Notes under the pieces: generated by a model
What the model was told of the DNA's origin: nothing
The model's input: only the letters and a program-made list of their open reading frames with translations
Database searches by the model: none
Translations under genes and position numbers: made by a program
Source: Actinomadura nitritigenes
GTDB lineage: Bacteria > Actinomycetota > Actinomycetes > Streptosporangiales > Streptosporangiaceae
Assembly (NCBI RefSeq): GCF_017573545.1
Contig: NZ_JAGEOK010000008.1
Location: 248,001 to 312,000 of the forward strand
Length of the DNA stretch: 64,000 nt
Reading direction: 5' to 3'
Shown: positions 7,248-15,696 of the stretch, piece by piece
Layout: each line of letters begins with the position of its first letter
Position numbering within the stretch: position 1 is the first letter of the stretch

Positions 7248-9209
7248 ATGGGCATGATCGAACCGTCCGGGGCCGACACGTCGGGGACGGCCCCACCGCC
7301 CGCCGCGCCGCCCGGGGACGCGCCGCCGCCCGGGGACGCGCCGCCGTCCGGGGACGCGCCGCCGTCCGGCCCGCCGCCGTCCGTCGAGCCGTCGTCCAGC
7401 GGTGCGCCGCCGTGGCGCGTCGAGGGCTTCACCGAGGTGCGGGAGCTGGGCTCGGGCGCGCAGGGCCGGGTGGTGCTGGCGCGGCACGACACCGCCGGCG
7501 CGCCGGTCGCGATCAAGTACCTGGTCCGCCGGGACGGCGACGACGAGGCGATCGAGCGGCTGCGCGCCGAGGCGGTGATGCTCGGCCGCGTCGACGATCC
7601 GCACGTCGTCCGGCTCTACCGGTTCGTCAGCGCCGCGCGCGGGGCCGCGCTCGTGATGGAGGCGGTGGACGGGGTCTCGCTCAGGCGGATCCTGGCCGAG
7701 CACGGTGCGCTGGAGCCGGAGGCGGCGCTCACCGTGCTGAAGGGGTCCCTGCGCGGCCTCGCCGCCGCCCACGCGGCCGGCGTGGTGCACCGCGACTACA
7801 AGCCCGCCAACGTCGTCGTCCGGGCGGACGGGCTGAGCAAGCTGATCGACTTCGGGATCGCCACCGTGACCGGGGACGGCGCCGGGTCCGGGACGCCCGC
7901 CTACATGGCGCCCGAGCAGTGGGAGCGGCGGCCCGCCTCGCCGGCCACCGACGTGTACGCCGCGACCTGCGTGTTCTTCGAGTGCGTGACCGGCGGCCGG
8001 CCCTTCTCCGGGGATCTGCCGGCGCTCCGGGCCGGGCATCTGGACGGCGCGGTCCCGGCCGAGCGCCTCCCGGAGGGACTGCGCGACCTGGTCGTCCGCG
8101 GGATGGCCAAGGCCCCGGAGGACCGTCCGCCCGGCGCCGCCGCGTTCGCCGCCGAGTTGGAGGCGGCCGCCGCCGCGGCGTACGGGCCGGGCTGGGAGGG
8201 GCGGGGCGTCCGCGCTCTGGCGGGCGCAGCCGTGGCGTTCGCGGCCGCGTTCCCGCTGGCCGCCGCCGGGCTGGTCCCGGCGGCTGCGGGAGGTGCGGCG
8301 GCAGGTGGTGCGGCAGGTGGTGCGGCAGGTGGTGCGGCCGCGGGCGGGGCCGCGGCGGGCGGGGGCGCCGGGGCCGGCGCGGCGGCCGGCGGCGGCCTGT
8401 TCGCGGCGACCGGGGCCAAGGTCGCCGCCGCGGTGGCGGCCACCGCGGCGCTCGCGGCGGGCGGCGCGGGGGCCTACACGGCCGCCTCCGGGGGCGGTGC
8501 CCCGCAGGCGCGGGCGGACCTGCGGGTGCGGCCCGTGTCGGTCGTCCGGACGACCGGCCACCCCGCGACGCGCGTCACGGCGAGCTACCCGCAGCTGAGC
8601 GGGCTGCCCGCCGCGGTGCTGGCGAAGGTCAACGCGGTCGTCCGCGAGCCCGCCGAAACCTGGGCGCGAACGGCCGGCCACGACCTGTCCGCCTTCACCG
8701 GCACCGCCGACCCGCCGACCCCCTACACGGGCAAGGTGACCTACGAGGTGGGGCTGAACGGGCCGAAGCTGTTCTCCGTCCGCTACTCCTTCAGCGGGAC
8801 GGTCCTGAACCGGAACACGGCTCTGGCGCAGATGGTCACGGTCGACCTCACCACCGGCCGCGCCGTGCCGCCCCGCGACTTCTTCCGGGCGGACGCGCTC
8901 ACGCCGGCCGGCACCCGCGCCTTCACCCGCCTGCTGGTCGAGTACGGGCCCGGCGGCGGCTCCCTCTGCGAGGACGAGCCGGCGGGTCCGGACACCGGGG
9001 ACGTGACGCCCGCGATGATCAGGGACGGGCACGTCCAGGTGCTGCCGACGCGCGAGGGCGTCGACTTCTACCCGCCGGAGCCCGCGCTGGGCTACAGCAT
9101 GGCCTGCGGACGGGCCTGGCGGGCGTTCAGCGTGCCCTACCGGCGGCTCGGCCGGTTCATCCGCCCGGACGTCTTCCGCGCGGCGGGCGTCGCCGCACCG
9201 TCGCCCTGA
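7248..9209 (+). CDS. Transmembrane Ser/Thr protein kinase with DUF3298-like extracytoplasmic domain
   Basis: 653 residues from ATG 7248 (a second ATG lies at 7254). A Pro/Asp-rich lead with repeated PPGDAPP-type units (15-45) precedes the kinase domain. The kinase has glycine loop LGSGAQGRV (67-75), Lys90, catalytic HRDYKPAN (181-188), DFG (201-203) and APE (221-223). Hydrophobic stretches at ~324-345 and ~385-410 are separated by an Ala/Gly-only linker. The outer part (~425-653) contains YTGKVTYEVGLNGPKLFSVRYSF and TTGRAVPPRDFF, resembling RsiV/DUF3298 domains; this is a remembered resemblance. It is probably a Hanks-type sensor kinase. No PASTA repeats are present. The partner is unknown. 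Confidence 0.82.
   Translation: MGMIEPSGADTSGTAPPPAAPPGDAPPPGDAPPSGDAPPSGPPPSVEPSSSGAPPWRVEGFTEVRELGSGAQGRVVLARHDTAGAPVAIKYLVRRDGDDEAIERLRAEAVMLGRVDDPHVVRLYRFVSAARGAALVMEAVDGVSLRRILAEHGALEPEAALTVLKGSLRGLAAAHAAGVVHRDYKPANVVVRADGLSKLIDFGIATVTGDGAGSGTPAYMAPEQWERRPASPATDVYAATCVFFECVTGGRPFSGDLPALRAGHLDGAVPAERLPEGLRDLVVRGMAKAPEDRPPGAAAFAAELEAAAAAAYGPGWEGRGVRALAGAAVAFAAAFPLAAAGLVPAAAGGAAAGGAAGGAAGGAAAGGAAAGGGAGAGAAAGGGLFAATGAKVAAAVAATAALAAGGAGAYTAASGGGAPQARADLRVRPVSVVRTTGHPATRVTASYPQLSGLPAAVLAKVNAVVREPAETWARTAGHDLSAFTGTADPPTPYTGKVTYEVGLNGPKLFSVRYSFSGTVLNRNTALAQMVTVDLTTGRAVPPRDFFRADALTPAGTRAFTRLLVEYGPGGGSLCEDEPAGPDTGDVTPAMIRDGHVQVLPTREGVDFYPPEPALGYSMACGRAWRAFSVPYRRLGRFIRPDVFRAAGVAAPSP
8298..8333 (+). 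repeat. Three perfect 12-bp tandem repeats inside the kinase linker
   Basis: The unit gcggcaggtggt occurs three times without mismatch and encodes the Ala-Ala-Gly-Gly linker between the two hydrophobic segments. Slippage here would change linker length in frame. Confidence 0.85.
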
Positions 9210-9269
9210 CGGCCGGCCCGCCGCCGCCCGGCCCCCGGACCAGGGCGGGAACAGGGCTCGGACAGGGGA

Positions 9270-9298
9270 AGGCCCCCGCTTGCGGGGAGCGGGGGCCT
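9270..9298. terminator. Bidirectional hairpin terminator
   Basis: aggcccccgct (9270-9280) and agcgggggcct (9288-9298) form a perfect 11-bp stem with a 7-nt loop. It lies between the convergent kinase and GlsB-like genes. Confidence 0.85.
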
Positions 9299-9352
9299 GC
9301 CGCCGGGGTGCCCGGCCGGGAGCCGGGAGGTCGCCCGGCCGGAGGGGGCCGG

Positions 9353-9634
9353 TCAGAAGCTGCGGCTGCGGCGGCGTCCGCCCCAGCGTCCGCCGCCACG
9401 GCTGTTGAGCGAGGTCAGCGCGGCCACGCCGATCGCGGCGATCACGACCGCGAAGACGAGCGCGATGAACCAGCCGGCGCCGAGCGCGGAGGCGATCATG
9501 CCGCCGAGGATCGCGCCGACGATGCCCACCCCGATCGTCAGCAGGATGCCGATCGGGTTGCGACCGGGCACGATCAGCCGCGCCAGCGCTCCGATCACGG
9601 CACCGGCGATGATGAACCAGAGGATCGTCAGCAT
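9353..9634 (-). CDS. GlsB/YeaQ/YmgE family stress-response membrane protein
   Basis: 93 residues with three hydrophobic segments rich in glycine (WFIIAGAVIGALARLIVPG, GILLTIGVGIVGAILGG, WFIALVFAVVIAAIGVAAL) and an Arg-rich cytoplasmic tail. This is the transglycosylase-associated/GlsB family of small envelope-stress proteins. Single gene, convergent with the kinase across a terminator. The biochemical function of the family is poorly known. Confidence 0.88.
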   Translation of the reverse strand: MLTILWFIIAGAVIGALARLIVPGRNPIGILLTIGVGIVGAILGGMIASALGAGWFIALVFAVVIAAIGVAALTSLNSRGGGRWGGRRRSRSF

Positions 9635-9830
9635 CTCAGTCAGTCCGTTTCGTTTCCGGGGGCCGGAAGCTCCGGCCCGTTGGTCGCAACCGGTATGCCC
9701 GTTCCTCCGGAAACAAACAAAATCTTTGTCAAGACGCTTGCCGACCTGCCGGTAGGTCCGCTAAAGCGGCCGACCGGACGCGCCGCGTCACCAGCCCGCC
9801 CCTGGTCACCGGCCCGCCCCGGTCACCGGC

Positions 9831-10064
9831 TCACGCGTACTGCGAACCGAAGCCCACGCCGCGCCGCTCGTCCTCGGCGATCTCCAGGTAGCCGACCCGC
9901 TCGGCGGGCACGACGACCCGCCCCGAGCGCCGGTCCTTCAGCACGAAGACCCCGCGCGGCTCCGCCAGCGCGCCGGCGAGGGCCTCCTGCACCTCGTCGG
10001 CGGACTGGTCGGTCTCCACGACGATCTCCTTCGGCACGTTCTGCACGCCGATCCGAACCTGCAC
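9831..10064 (-). CDS. DUF3107 family protein
   Basis: 77 residues from GTG at 10064. GAGGGGAG six nt upstream fixes this start rather than the longer frame. VQVRIGVQNVPKEIVVETDQ followed by DEVQEALAGAL and FVLKDRRSGRVVVPAERVGYLEI is the whole-length pattern of the actinobacterial DUF3107 proteins. The gene follows a co-directional TetR regulator, a pairing I recall from other actinobacteria. Function unknown. Confidence 0.82.
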   Translation of the reverse strand: MQVRIGVQNVPKEIVVETDQSADEVQEALAGALAEPRGVFVLKDRRSGRVVVPAERVGYLEIAEDERRGVGFGSQYA

Positions 10065-10178
10065 GCGCTGCTCCCCTCGTCGGTGCCGTCCCGGCACCCG
10101 CGGGACGGTCCCTCCGATGGTCGCACGGAGATCGGCGGATCGGCCGTCCCGCCGCTTCGCCGCGAGTGAAACGCGGCG

Positions 10179-10811
10179 TCAGCCCTGCTCGCCGGTCCGC
10201 GGGAAACCGGAGATGCCGCGCCAGGCGAGGCGGGCGATGATCTTCTCGGCGGTGTCCTTCGGGATGGCGCGGTGCTGCGACAGCCAGAACCGGGCGCTGA
10301 CCTCGGCCATCCCGACCAGGCCCATGCCGAGCAGGTGCGCCTCGTCGCTGGCGGCGCCGGTGTCCTCGGCGATCACCTGGGCGATCATCTCGGCGCACTG
10401 CTGGTTGGCGCGGTCGACGCGGGCCCGGACGGGCGCCACGTTGCGCAGGTCGGACTCGAAGACCAGCCGGTACGCCTCGCCGTCGCCGGCCACGAAGTCG
10501 TAGAACGCCTGCATGCTCGCCTGCACGCGCAGCTTGTTGTCCGTGGTGGACTCCAGCGCGTCGCGCACGGTCTTCACCAGCGCCTCGGCATGCTCGTCCA
10601 GCAGGGCCAGGTACAGCTCCAGCTTGCCCGGGAAGTGCTGGTAGAGCACGGGTTTGCTGACTCCCGCACGCTCGGCGATCTCGTCCATCGCCGCCGCGTG
10701 GTACCCCTGCGCGACGAACACCTCCTGGGCCGCGCCGAGCAGTTGCCTGCGGCGCGCCAGCCGCGGCAGGCGCGTGCCACGGGGGCGTGCGTCCGGGGTA
10801 GCCGTCACCAC
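10179..10811 (-). CDS. TetR family transcriptional regulator
   Basis: 210 residues. The N-terminal HTH is clear: RRQLLGAAQEVFVAQGYHAA then MDEIAERAGVSKPVLYQHF (helices 2-3, ~42-60), followed by a larger ligand-binding domain (RLVFESDLRNVAPVRARVDR, GLVGMAEVSARFWL). Two consecutive GTG codons (10811, 10808) are possible starts. It lies 114 nt upstream of the DUF3107 gene on the same strand and may be transcribed with it. Ligand and targets are not evident. Confidence 0.85.
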   Translation of the reverse strand: MVTATPDARPRGTRLPRLARRRQLLGAAQEVFVAQGYHAAAMDEIAERAGVSKPVLYQHFPGKLELYLALLDEHAEALVKTVRDALESTTDNKLRVQASMQAFYDFVAGDGEAYRLVFESDLRNVAPVRARVDRANQQCAEMIAQVIAEDTGAASDEAHLLGMGLVGMAEVSARFWLSQHRAIPKDTAEKIIARLAWRGISGFPRTGEQG

Positions 10812-11034
10812 ACTCTCCGATCACCAGATCAGTGCGACGGTAGAGGGTGTCCGTCGCGGGGAAACAATCCCACCATCCTACGCGCCGGTAACCTCGTGGG
10901 TCACTAACAAAAGACCACCGACGTTCCCCGCGCGCGCAGGTCAGTGTATTTCCGGCGGCGGACCGCCGCAGCCGGACGCGTCGCCCGCCGGACCGCGCGG
11001 GCGCTCCGGCGCGGCGGCCGGGGGCCGCCGGCGG

Positions 11035-11244
11035 TCAGCGGTAGTCGTCCTCGTCGAGCGGGATCTCCCGGTGCTGCTCGGCGGCGTCGGCCTCGTTGAC
11101 GTCCATCGGCAGCTGCGCCGCCCACTCGGTCGTCTCCTCGCCGTCCTCGCCCTCCTCGCCGACATCGGCCCGCTGCTCCGCGGTGTCGGCCTCGTTGGCG
11201 TCCTCGGGCAGCGGCTCCCGCTCCAGGTCGTCGGTCTCGCTCAT
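11035..11244 (-). CDS. Small, highly acidic protein with a duplicated NEAD-AEQ motif
   Basis: 69 residues from ATG 11244, which has GAGGAGG eight nt upstream. About a third of the residues are Asp or Glu. The block NEADTAEQRADV (~17-28) recurs as NEADAAEQHREI near the C-terminus, so the protein looks like an internal duplication. No membrane segment, cysteine or known catalytic motif. It lies 37 nt downstream of the flavin oxidoreductase on the same strand. Likely disordered. I do not recognise a function. Confidence 0.6.
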   Translation of the reverse strand: MSETDDLEREPLPEDANEADTAEQRADVGEEGEDGEETTEWAAQLPMDVNEADAAEQHREIPLDEDDYR

Positions 11245-11281
11245 CACGCGTCCTCCTCGGAAGAGCCCATCGGAAGGTCCG

Positions 11282-12607
11282 TCACAGGCGTCCGGCCAGT
11301 TCCCGCAGCGGCGCCTCCACGGACTCGCCATAGGTCGGGAACGCGTGCACGACGTCGGTGAGCACGCTCAGCGGCGTCTCCGCGCGGATGGCCAGCGCGA
11401 CCTCGCTCATCCACTCCTCAGCGTAGAGTCCGGCCGCGGCGGCGCCGATCAGCAGCCCGCGGGAGCGGTCGGCGTACAGCTCGACCCGGCCGCGCTCGTC
11501 GGCCTCCACCGCCGCCCGCGCCGTCGCGGCGAGGTCGTACCCGGCGGTGAGGAGGTCTATTCCGAGTTCCTCGGCCTGCTTCGGGGCGATCCCGACCGCG
11601 TAGACGGTGGGGGTCGTGTACACGACCCGGGGGATCGCGCGGTAGTCGGCCGCGCGGTGCTCGCCGAGCAGGTTCGCCAGGACGAGCCGCGCCTGGTACC
11701 GGGCGGCGTGCGTGGTGCGGGCGACGCCCGTGACGTCGCCCGCCGCCCACACGTCGCCGGACGTCGACGGCACCCGGCACGTCTCGTCCACCGGCACGCC
11801 GTGGCCGGGCGACGTGGCGACGCCGAGGGTCTCCAGGCCGAGGCCCTCCACCCGGGGGCGGCGCCCGGCGGCGACCAGGATCCGGTCGGCGTCCAGCGTG
11901 CCGCCGTCCGACAGCCACAGCCGCAGCCCCGACTCCTTGCGCTCGACGTGGCTCAGGTCGGCGCCGAGGCGCAGGTCGACGCCCATCCGGCGGAGCGCGT
12001 CGGCGAGCACCTCCCCGGCGAACGGGGCCTCGGCGGTCAGCAGCCGCCCGGACGCCTCGACCACCGACACCTGCGAGCCGAACGCGGCGTACACCTGCGC
12101 GAGCTCGCAGCCGACCGGGCCGCCGCCGAGGACGACGAGCCGGCGCGGCAGGTCGGGCACCGACAGGGCGCCGTCGCTCGTCCACAGCGGGACGTCGGCG
12201 AGGCCGTCGACGGGCGGGATCACCGGCTCGCTGCCGGTGCACAGCACGAGGTCGCCGAAGCCGTGCGCGGCGCCGTCCACCTCGATCCGGCCGGGCCCGG
12301 TCACCTGCCCGCGGCCGCGCAGCACGGTGACGCCCTCCTCGGCCATCCGGGCGACGATCCGCTCGTCGGCGCGGTACCCGGTGAGGGCGTCGCGCCGGGC
12401 GACCGCCATCTCCCAGGTCTCGCCCCGCCGGGCCGACAGCAGCAGCGATTTGGACGGGACGCACGCGAAATACCGCGATTCGCCGCCGACCAGGCGGTTC
12501 TCGACGAGCGCGACGTCGCGCCCGGCGCGGGCGAGGCCGGTCGCGACCAGCTCTCCCGCCGTCCCCCCGCCCAGCACCACGGCGTCGTAGTGATGGTTCT
12601 GCGACAA
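11282..12607 (-). CDS. FAD-dependent pyridine nucleotide-disulfide oxidoreductase-like protein, one redox Cys replaced
   Basis: 441 residues from TTG at 12607 (AAGGAA at 6 nt); GTG 12625 is the alternative. The FAD dinucleotide motif VVLGGGTAGELVATGLA, the second NAD(P) motif LVVLGGGPVGCELAQVYAAF, the flavin-closing ATG-like region and the C-terminal dimer motif HAFPTYGE all fit dihydrolipoamide dehydrogenase/mercuric reductase relatives. The redox-active Cys pair of the family (GGxCxxxxC) reads GGESRYFACVPSK, so Ser44 replaces the first Cys while Cys49 remains. It probably cannot use the standard disulfide mechanism. It may act as an NAD(P)H:quinone or other single-Cys oxidoreductase. Confidence 0.82.
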   Translation of the reverse strand: MSQNHHYDAVVLGGGTAGELVATGLARAGRDVALVENRLVGGESRYFACVPSKSLLLSARRGETWEMAVARRDALTGYRADERIVARMAEEGVTVLRGRGQVTGPGRIEVDGAAHGFGDLVLCTGSEPVIPPVDGLADVPLWTSDGALSVPDLPRRLVVLGGGPVGCELAQVYAAFGSQVSVVEASGRLLTAEAPFAGEVLADALRRMGVDLRLGADLSHVERKESGLRLWLSDGGTLDADRILVAAGRRPRVEGLGLETLGVATSPGHGVPVDETCRVPSTSGDVWAAGDVTGVARTTHAARYQARLVLANLLGEHRAADYRAIPRVVYTTPTVYAVGIAPKQAEELGIDLLTAGYDLAATARAAVEADERGRVELYADRSRGLLIGAAAAGLYAEEWMSEVALAIRAETPLSVLTDVVHAFPTYGESVEAPLRELAGRL

Positions 12608-12757
12608 CTGATCTTCCTTCCGCACCGGCGGGTGTGTTCCCGCTCACATTGCGTCCCCGTGCTCATGGTGGCGGAAGTCGGCGCCGGAGCGTGGCCGTTC
12701 GGACACATACGGCGCCCGGAAAGGGAGAGATCGTGCCGGGGCGGCGGGCCGGGCGGG

Positions 12758-13663
12758 TCACGGGAGGGCGCGGCGGCGCCCGCCCAGCAGGGGCTCCAGC
12801 AGGTCCCCGTGCTTCTCGACCCGGCCGAGCACGTCGTCGGGCGAGAACACCAGGTCGGCGGCGTCCCCGCAGGACCCCAGCTCGTCCCAGGTGAGCGGGG
12901 TGGACACCGACGGGCTGGACGCGGCGCGCAGCGAGTAGGCCGCGACGGTCGTCTTGGCCGGGTTGTTCTGGCTCCAGTCCACGAGGACCTTGCCCTTGCG
13001 CAGCCGCTTCTCCATCTTCGCGACGACCAGGTCCGGATGCTCCGACGCGAGGCGCTGTGCGGCGGCCTTGGCGTACTCCGACGTCCGCGCCGCGTCGTCC
13101 GGCTCCTTGATCGGCACGTACAGGTGCAGGCCCTTCTTGCCGCTGGTCTTGGGGTAGGAGTCGAAGCCGTCCTCGGCGAGCACGTCGCGCAGCAGCCCGG
13201 CCACCCGGCACGCCTCGACGATCGTCGCGGGCGGCCCGGGGTCCAGGTCGAACACCACCAGGTCGGGGGCGTGCACCCCGCCGCGCGGGCCGACCTTCCA
13301 CTGCGGGACGTGCAGCTCGAGCGCGGCGAGGTTCGCGCACCACACGAGCGTCGGCAGGTCGTCGACGACGACGAAGTCCGCCGTCTCGCGGCCGGACGAG
13401 CTGCCCGGCGTGGGGATCTCCGCCGTCCGCACCCAGTCCGGTGTGTGCGAGGGCGCGTTCTTCTCGAAGAACTTCCCGCCGTCCACGCCCTCCGGCCAGC
13501 GGATCCGGGTGGCCGGCCGGTCCTTCAGGTGCGGCAGCATCACCGGCGCCATCCGCGCGTAGTAGTCGATGACCTCGCCCTTGGTGAACTCCGGGTACAG
13601 GTTCTTGTCGAGGTTGGACAGGCTGAGCCGGCGGCCGTCCACCTCGACCTGCCGGCCGCTCAC
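12758..13663 (-). CDS. ligD (pol): LigD polymerase-domain protein (non-homologous end-joining primase-polymerase)
   Basis: 301 residues, GTG start. SNLDKNLYPEFTKGEVIDYY opens the domain, then ATRIRWPEGV, FFEKNAPSHTPDW and the catalytic VVFDLDPGPP with Asp139 and Asp141, followed by SGKKGLHLYVPI and FSPDDVL. These are the hallmarks of the archaeo-eukaryotic primase-like LigD polymerase. In mycobacteria this domain is fused with nuclease and ligase; here it is a free-standing gene 24 nt after the ligase gene. It fills in and extends broken ends during Ku-dependent repair. Confidence 0.92.
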   Translation of the reverse strand: MSGRQVEVDGRRLSLSNLDKNLYPEFTKGEVIDYYARMAPVMLPHLKDRPATRIRWPEGVDGGKFFEKNAPSHTPDWVRTAEIPTPGSSSGRETADFVVVDDLPTLVWCANLAALELHVPQWKVGPRGGVHAPDLVVFDLDPGPPATIVEACRVAGLLRDVLAEDGFDSYPKTSGKKGLHLYVPIKEPDDAARTSEYAKAAAQRLASEHPDLVVAKMEKRLRKGKVLVDWSQNNPAKTTVAAYSLRAASSPSVSTPLTWDELGSCGDAADLVFSPDDVLGRVEKHGDLLEPLLGGRRRALP

Positions 13664-13687
13664 CGCCGGTGCTCCGGCGCGGGGGTG

Positions 13688-14662
13688 TCACTGCTCACTC
13701 GTGACCTCCAGGGGGTCCTTGTCGTCGCGCAGCCCGCGCCAGGACGGGAAGCGGAGGCGGCCGTCCCTGGTGCGGGCGCTGTAGGCGACCTCCCCGACGA
13801 GGCGCGGCTCAACCCACTGCGCGTCGCGGGCGTGCTCGCGCGGGACGGGCTCGTCGAACGGGCTGGTCGGGCGGCGCAGCGGCCACAGCACCTCGTACAG
13901 CTCGTCGAGGACCCGGTCGCTGAAGCCGGTGCCGACGTGCCCGACGAACCCGAGCCGCCCCTTGGGGTCGTACTCGCCGAGCAGCAGCGACCCGACCCCG
14001 CCCTCGCGGCGCCCCCGGCCGGGCTTCCAGCCACAGACGATCACCTCGCGGGTCTGGAAGTTCTTCACCTTGCGCCAGAAGTCGACGCGGCGGCCCGGCC
14101 GGTACGGGGAGTCGAGCCGCTTGGCGAGCAGGCCCTCCAGGTGCTCCTCGATGGTGAAGGCGAGCAGCTCGTCCACCTGGGTGGTGTCGCCGCCGTGCAG
14201 GTAGGGGGGCACCTCGACGGGTCCGCTGCCGGCGAGGTCGAGGCCGTCGAGCAGCGACCGCCGCTCGGCGTAGGGGACGTCGTAGAGCACCCGGCCGTCC
14301 AGGAACAGCACGTCGAAGACCACGTACCGGACGGGGACCTCGCGGATGAGCCGGGGGTGCGGCTCCGACACGTGCATCCGGCGCTGGAGGCGCTCGAAGC
14401 TCGGCCGGCCCCGCTCGAACGCGACGACCTCGCCGTCCAGCACGACGTCGTGGTCGGGCAGCAGGTCGGCGAGGGCGGTGAGCTCCGGGTAGCGCGAGGT
14501 CACGTCGTTCCCGCGCCGGCCGGTCGCGTGGACGCCGTCCGGCGACACCTGCGAGACGACCCGGACGCCGTCCCATTTGAGCTCCAGGCCCCAGCGCCCG
14601 CCGTCGTCGGGGAGGTCGCCGGTGACGGCCATCATCGGCTCGACGGGCCATGGCATGGTCAT
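13688..14662 (-). CDS. ligD (lig): ATP-dependent DNA ligase (LigD ligase-domain type)
   Basis: 324 residues, ATG start. Adenylation motif ELKWDGVR with nucleophile Lys29; further ligase motifs YVVFDVLFLDG, EGLLAKRLDSPY and FWRKVKNFQTREVIVCGW; then an OB-fold part GSLLLGEYDPKGRLGFVGHVG. The size is that of the isolated ligase module. It is transcribed with the polymerase gene and divergent from Ku, forming a complete minimal end-joining set apart from the 3'-phosphoesterase domain, which I do not see. Confidence 0.92.
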   Translation of the reverse strand: MTMPWPVEPMMAVTGDLPDDGGRWGLELKWDGVRVVSQVSPDGVHATGRRGNDVTSRYPELTALADLLPDHDVVLDGEVVAFERGRPSFERLQRRMHVSEPHPRLIREVPVRYVVFDVLFLDGRVLYDVPYAERRSLLDGLDLAGSGPVEVPPYLHGGDTTQVDELLAFTIEEHLEGLLAKRLDSPYRPGRRVDFWRKVKNFQTREVIVCGWKPGRGRREGGVGSLLLGEYDPKGRLGFVGHVGTGFSDRVLDELYEVLWPLRRPTSPFDEPVPREHARDAQWVEPRLVGEVAYSARTRDGRLRFPSWRGLRDDKDPLEVTSEQ

Positions 14663-14781
14663 ACCCGCGTCTTACCCGATGCCCGCGTCCAAGAAAAGGA
14701 TCAAGTGCCCGTTATGGCGCAAATCGAACGGGGTTGCGACGCTAAGGGGAGGAGCGGACCGGGCTGGGTAAGGACATCGGC

Positions 14782-15696
14782 ATGCGGAGCATCTGGAAGG
14801 GCGCTATCTCGTTCGGGCTGGTGACGATCCCGGTGAAGCTGTACTCCGCGACCGAGCAGCGGGACGTCAGCTTCCACCAGGTGCACCGGGAGGACGGCGG
14901 CCGCGTCAGGTACAAGCGGGTCTGCACCGTCGACGGCGAGGAGGTGCCGTACTCCGACATCGCGAAGGGGTACGAGCTGCCGAGCGGCGAGATGGTGATC
15001 CTCACCGACGAGGACTTCGCCGACCTGCCGCTGACCACCAGCCGCCGCATCGACGTGCTCCAGTTCGTCGAGGAGTCCGAGGTCGACCCGATCTACTTCG
15101 CCAAGTCCTACTACCTGGAGCCGGACGCGCAGGGCGCGAAGCCGTACGTGCTGCTGCGCGACGCGCTGGAGAACTCCGACCAGGTCGCCATCGTGAAGGT
15201 GGCGCTGCGGCAGCGCGAGTCGCTGGCGACGCTGCGCGTCCGGGGCGGCGTGTTCGTCCTGGAGACGATGCTGTGGCCGGACGAGGTGCGCGAGCCCGAC
15301 TTCCCCTTCCTGGAGGAGGACATCGAGGTCCGCAAGCAGGAGCTGTCGATGGCGTCGTCGCTGATCGACTCGATGGCGGGCGACTTCGACCCGAGCGAGT
15401 ACAAGGACGCCTACCGCGAGGCGCTCCAGGCGGTGATCGACGCGAAGGTCGAGGGGCGCGAGGTGACCCGGCCGTCCGAGGAGGCCGAGGAGGAGCCCGC
15501 GGCGGACCTGCTGAGCGCGCTGCGCGCCAGCGTCGAGGCCGCGAAGAAGAGCCGCGGCGGCGGGGGCGGCGGCAAGGCGGCGGCGCCGTCGGAGAAGGAG
15601 ACGCAGAAGAAGCCCGCGTCGCGCGGCCGCAAGACGCCGGCGAAGTCCGGCGGCAAGAAGGAGCCGGCGAAGAGCCGCACCCGCAAGTCGGCCTAG
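14782..15696 (+). CDS. ku: Ku protein, DNA end-binding component of NHEJ
   Basis: 304 residues. The opening MRSIWKGAISFGLVTIPVKL and RYKRVCTVDGEEVPYSDIAKGYEL are diagnostic of bacterial Ku. The core ends near residue 240; a Lys-rich tail with KKSRGGGGGG, KKPASRGRKTPAKSGGKKEP follows, typical of long-tailed Ku and likely to bind DNA or recruit LigD. The start has AAGGA upstream. It is divergent from the ligD genes with a 119-nt shared promoter region. The stop overlaps the convergent SGNH gene by 4 nt. Confidence 0.95.
   Translation: MRSIWKGAISFGLVTIPVKLYSATEQRDVSFHQVHREDGGRVRYKRVCTVDGEEVPYSDIAKGYELPSGEMVILTDEDFADLPLTTSRRIDVLQFVEESEVDPIYFAKSYYLEPDAQGAKPYVLLRDALENSDQVAIVKVALRQRESLATLRVRGGVFVLETMLWPDEVREPDFPFLEEDIEVRKQELSMASSLIDSMAGDFDPSEYKDAYREALQAVIDAKVEGREVTRPSEEAEEEPAADLLSALRASVEAAKKSRGGGGGGKAAAPSEKETQKKPASRGRKTPAKSGGKKEPAKSRTRKSA

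Noticed and set aside
10100..10152. Inverted repeat gcgggacgg/ccgtcccgc as terminator of the TetR gene
   Set aside because: The arms are only 9 bp and 35 nt apart, with a weak inner stem; too uncertain to list.
7001..10240. A 1079-residue plus-strand frame overlapping the kinase, GlsB and DUF3107 genes
   Set aside because: Arg/Gly/Pro-dominated composition and no motif; the kinase in the adjacent frame has all catalytic residues.
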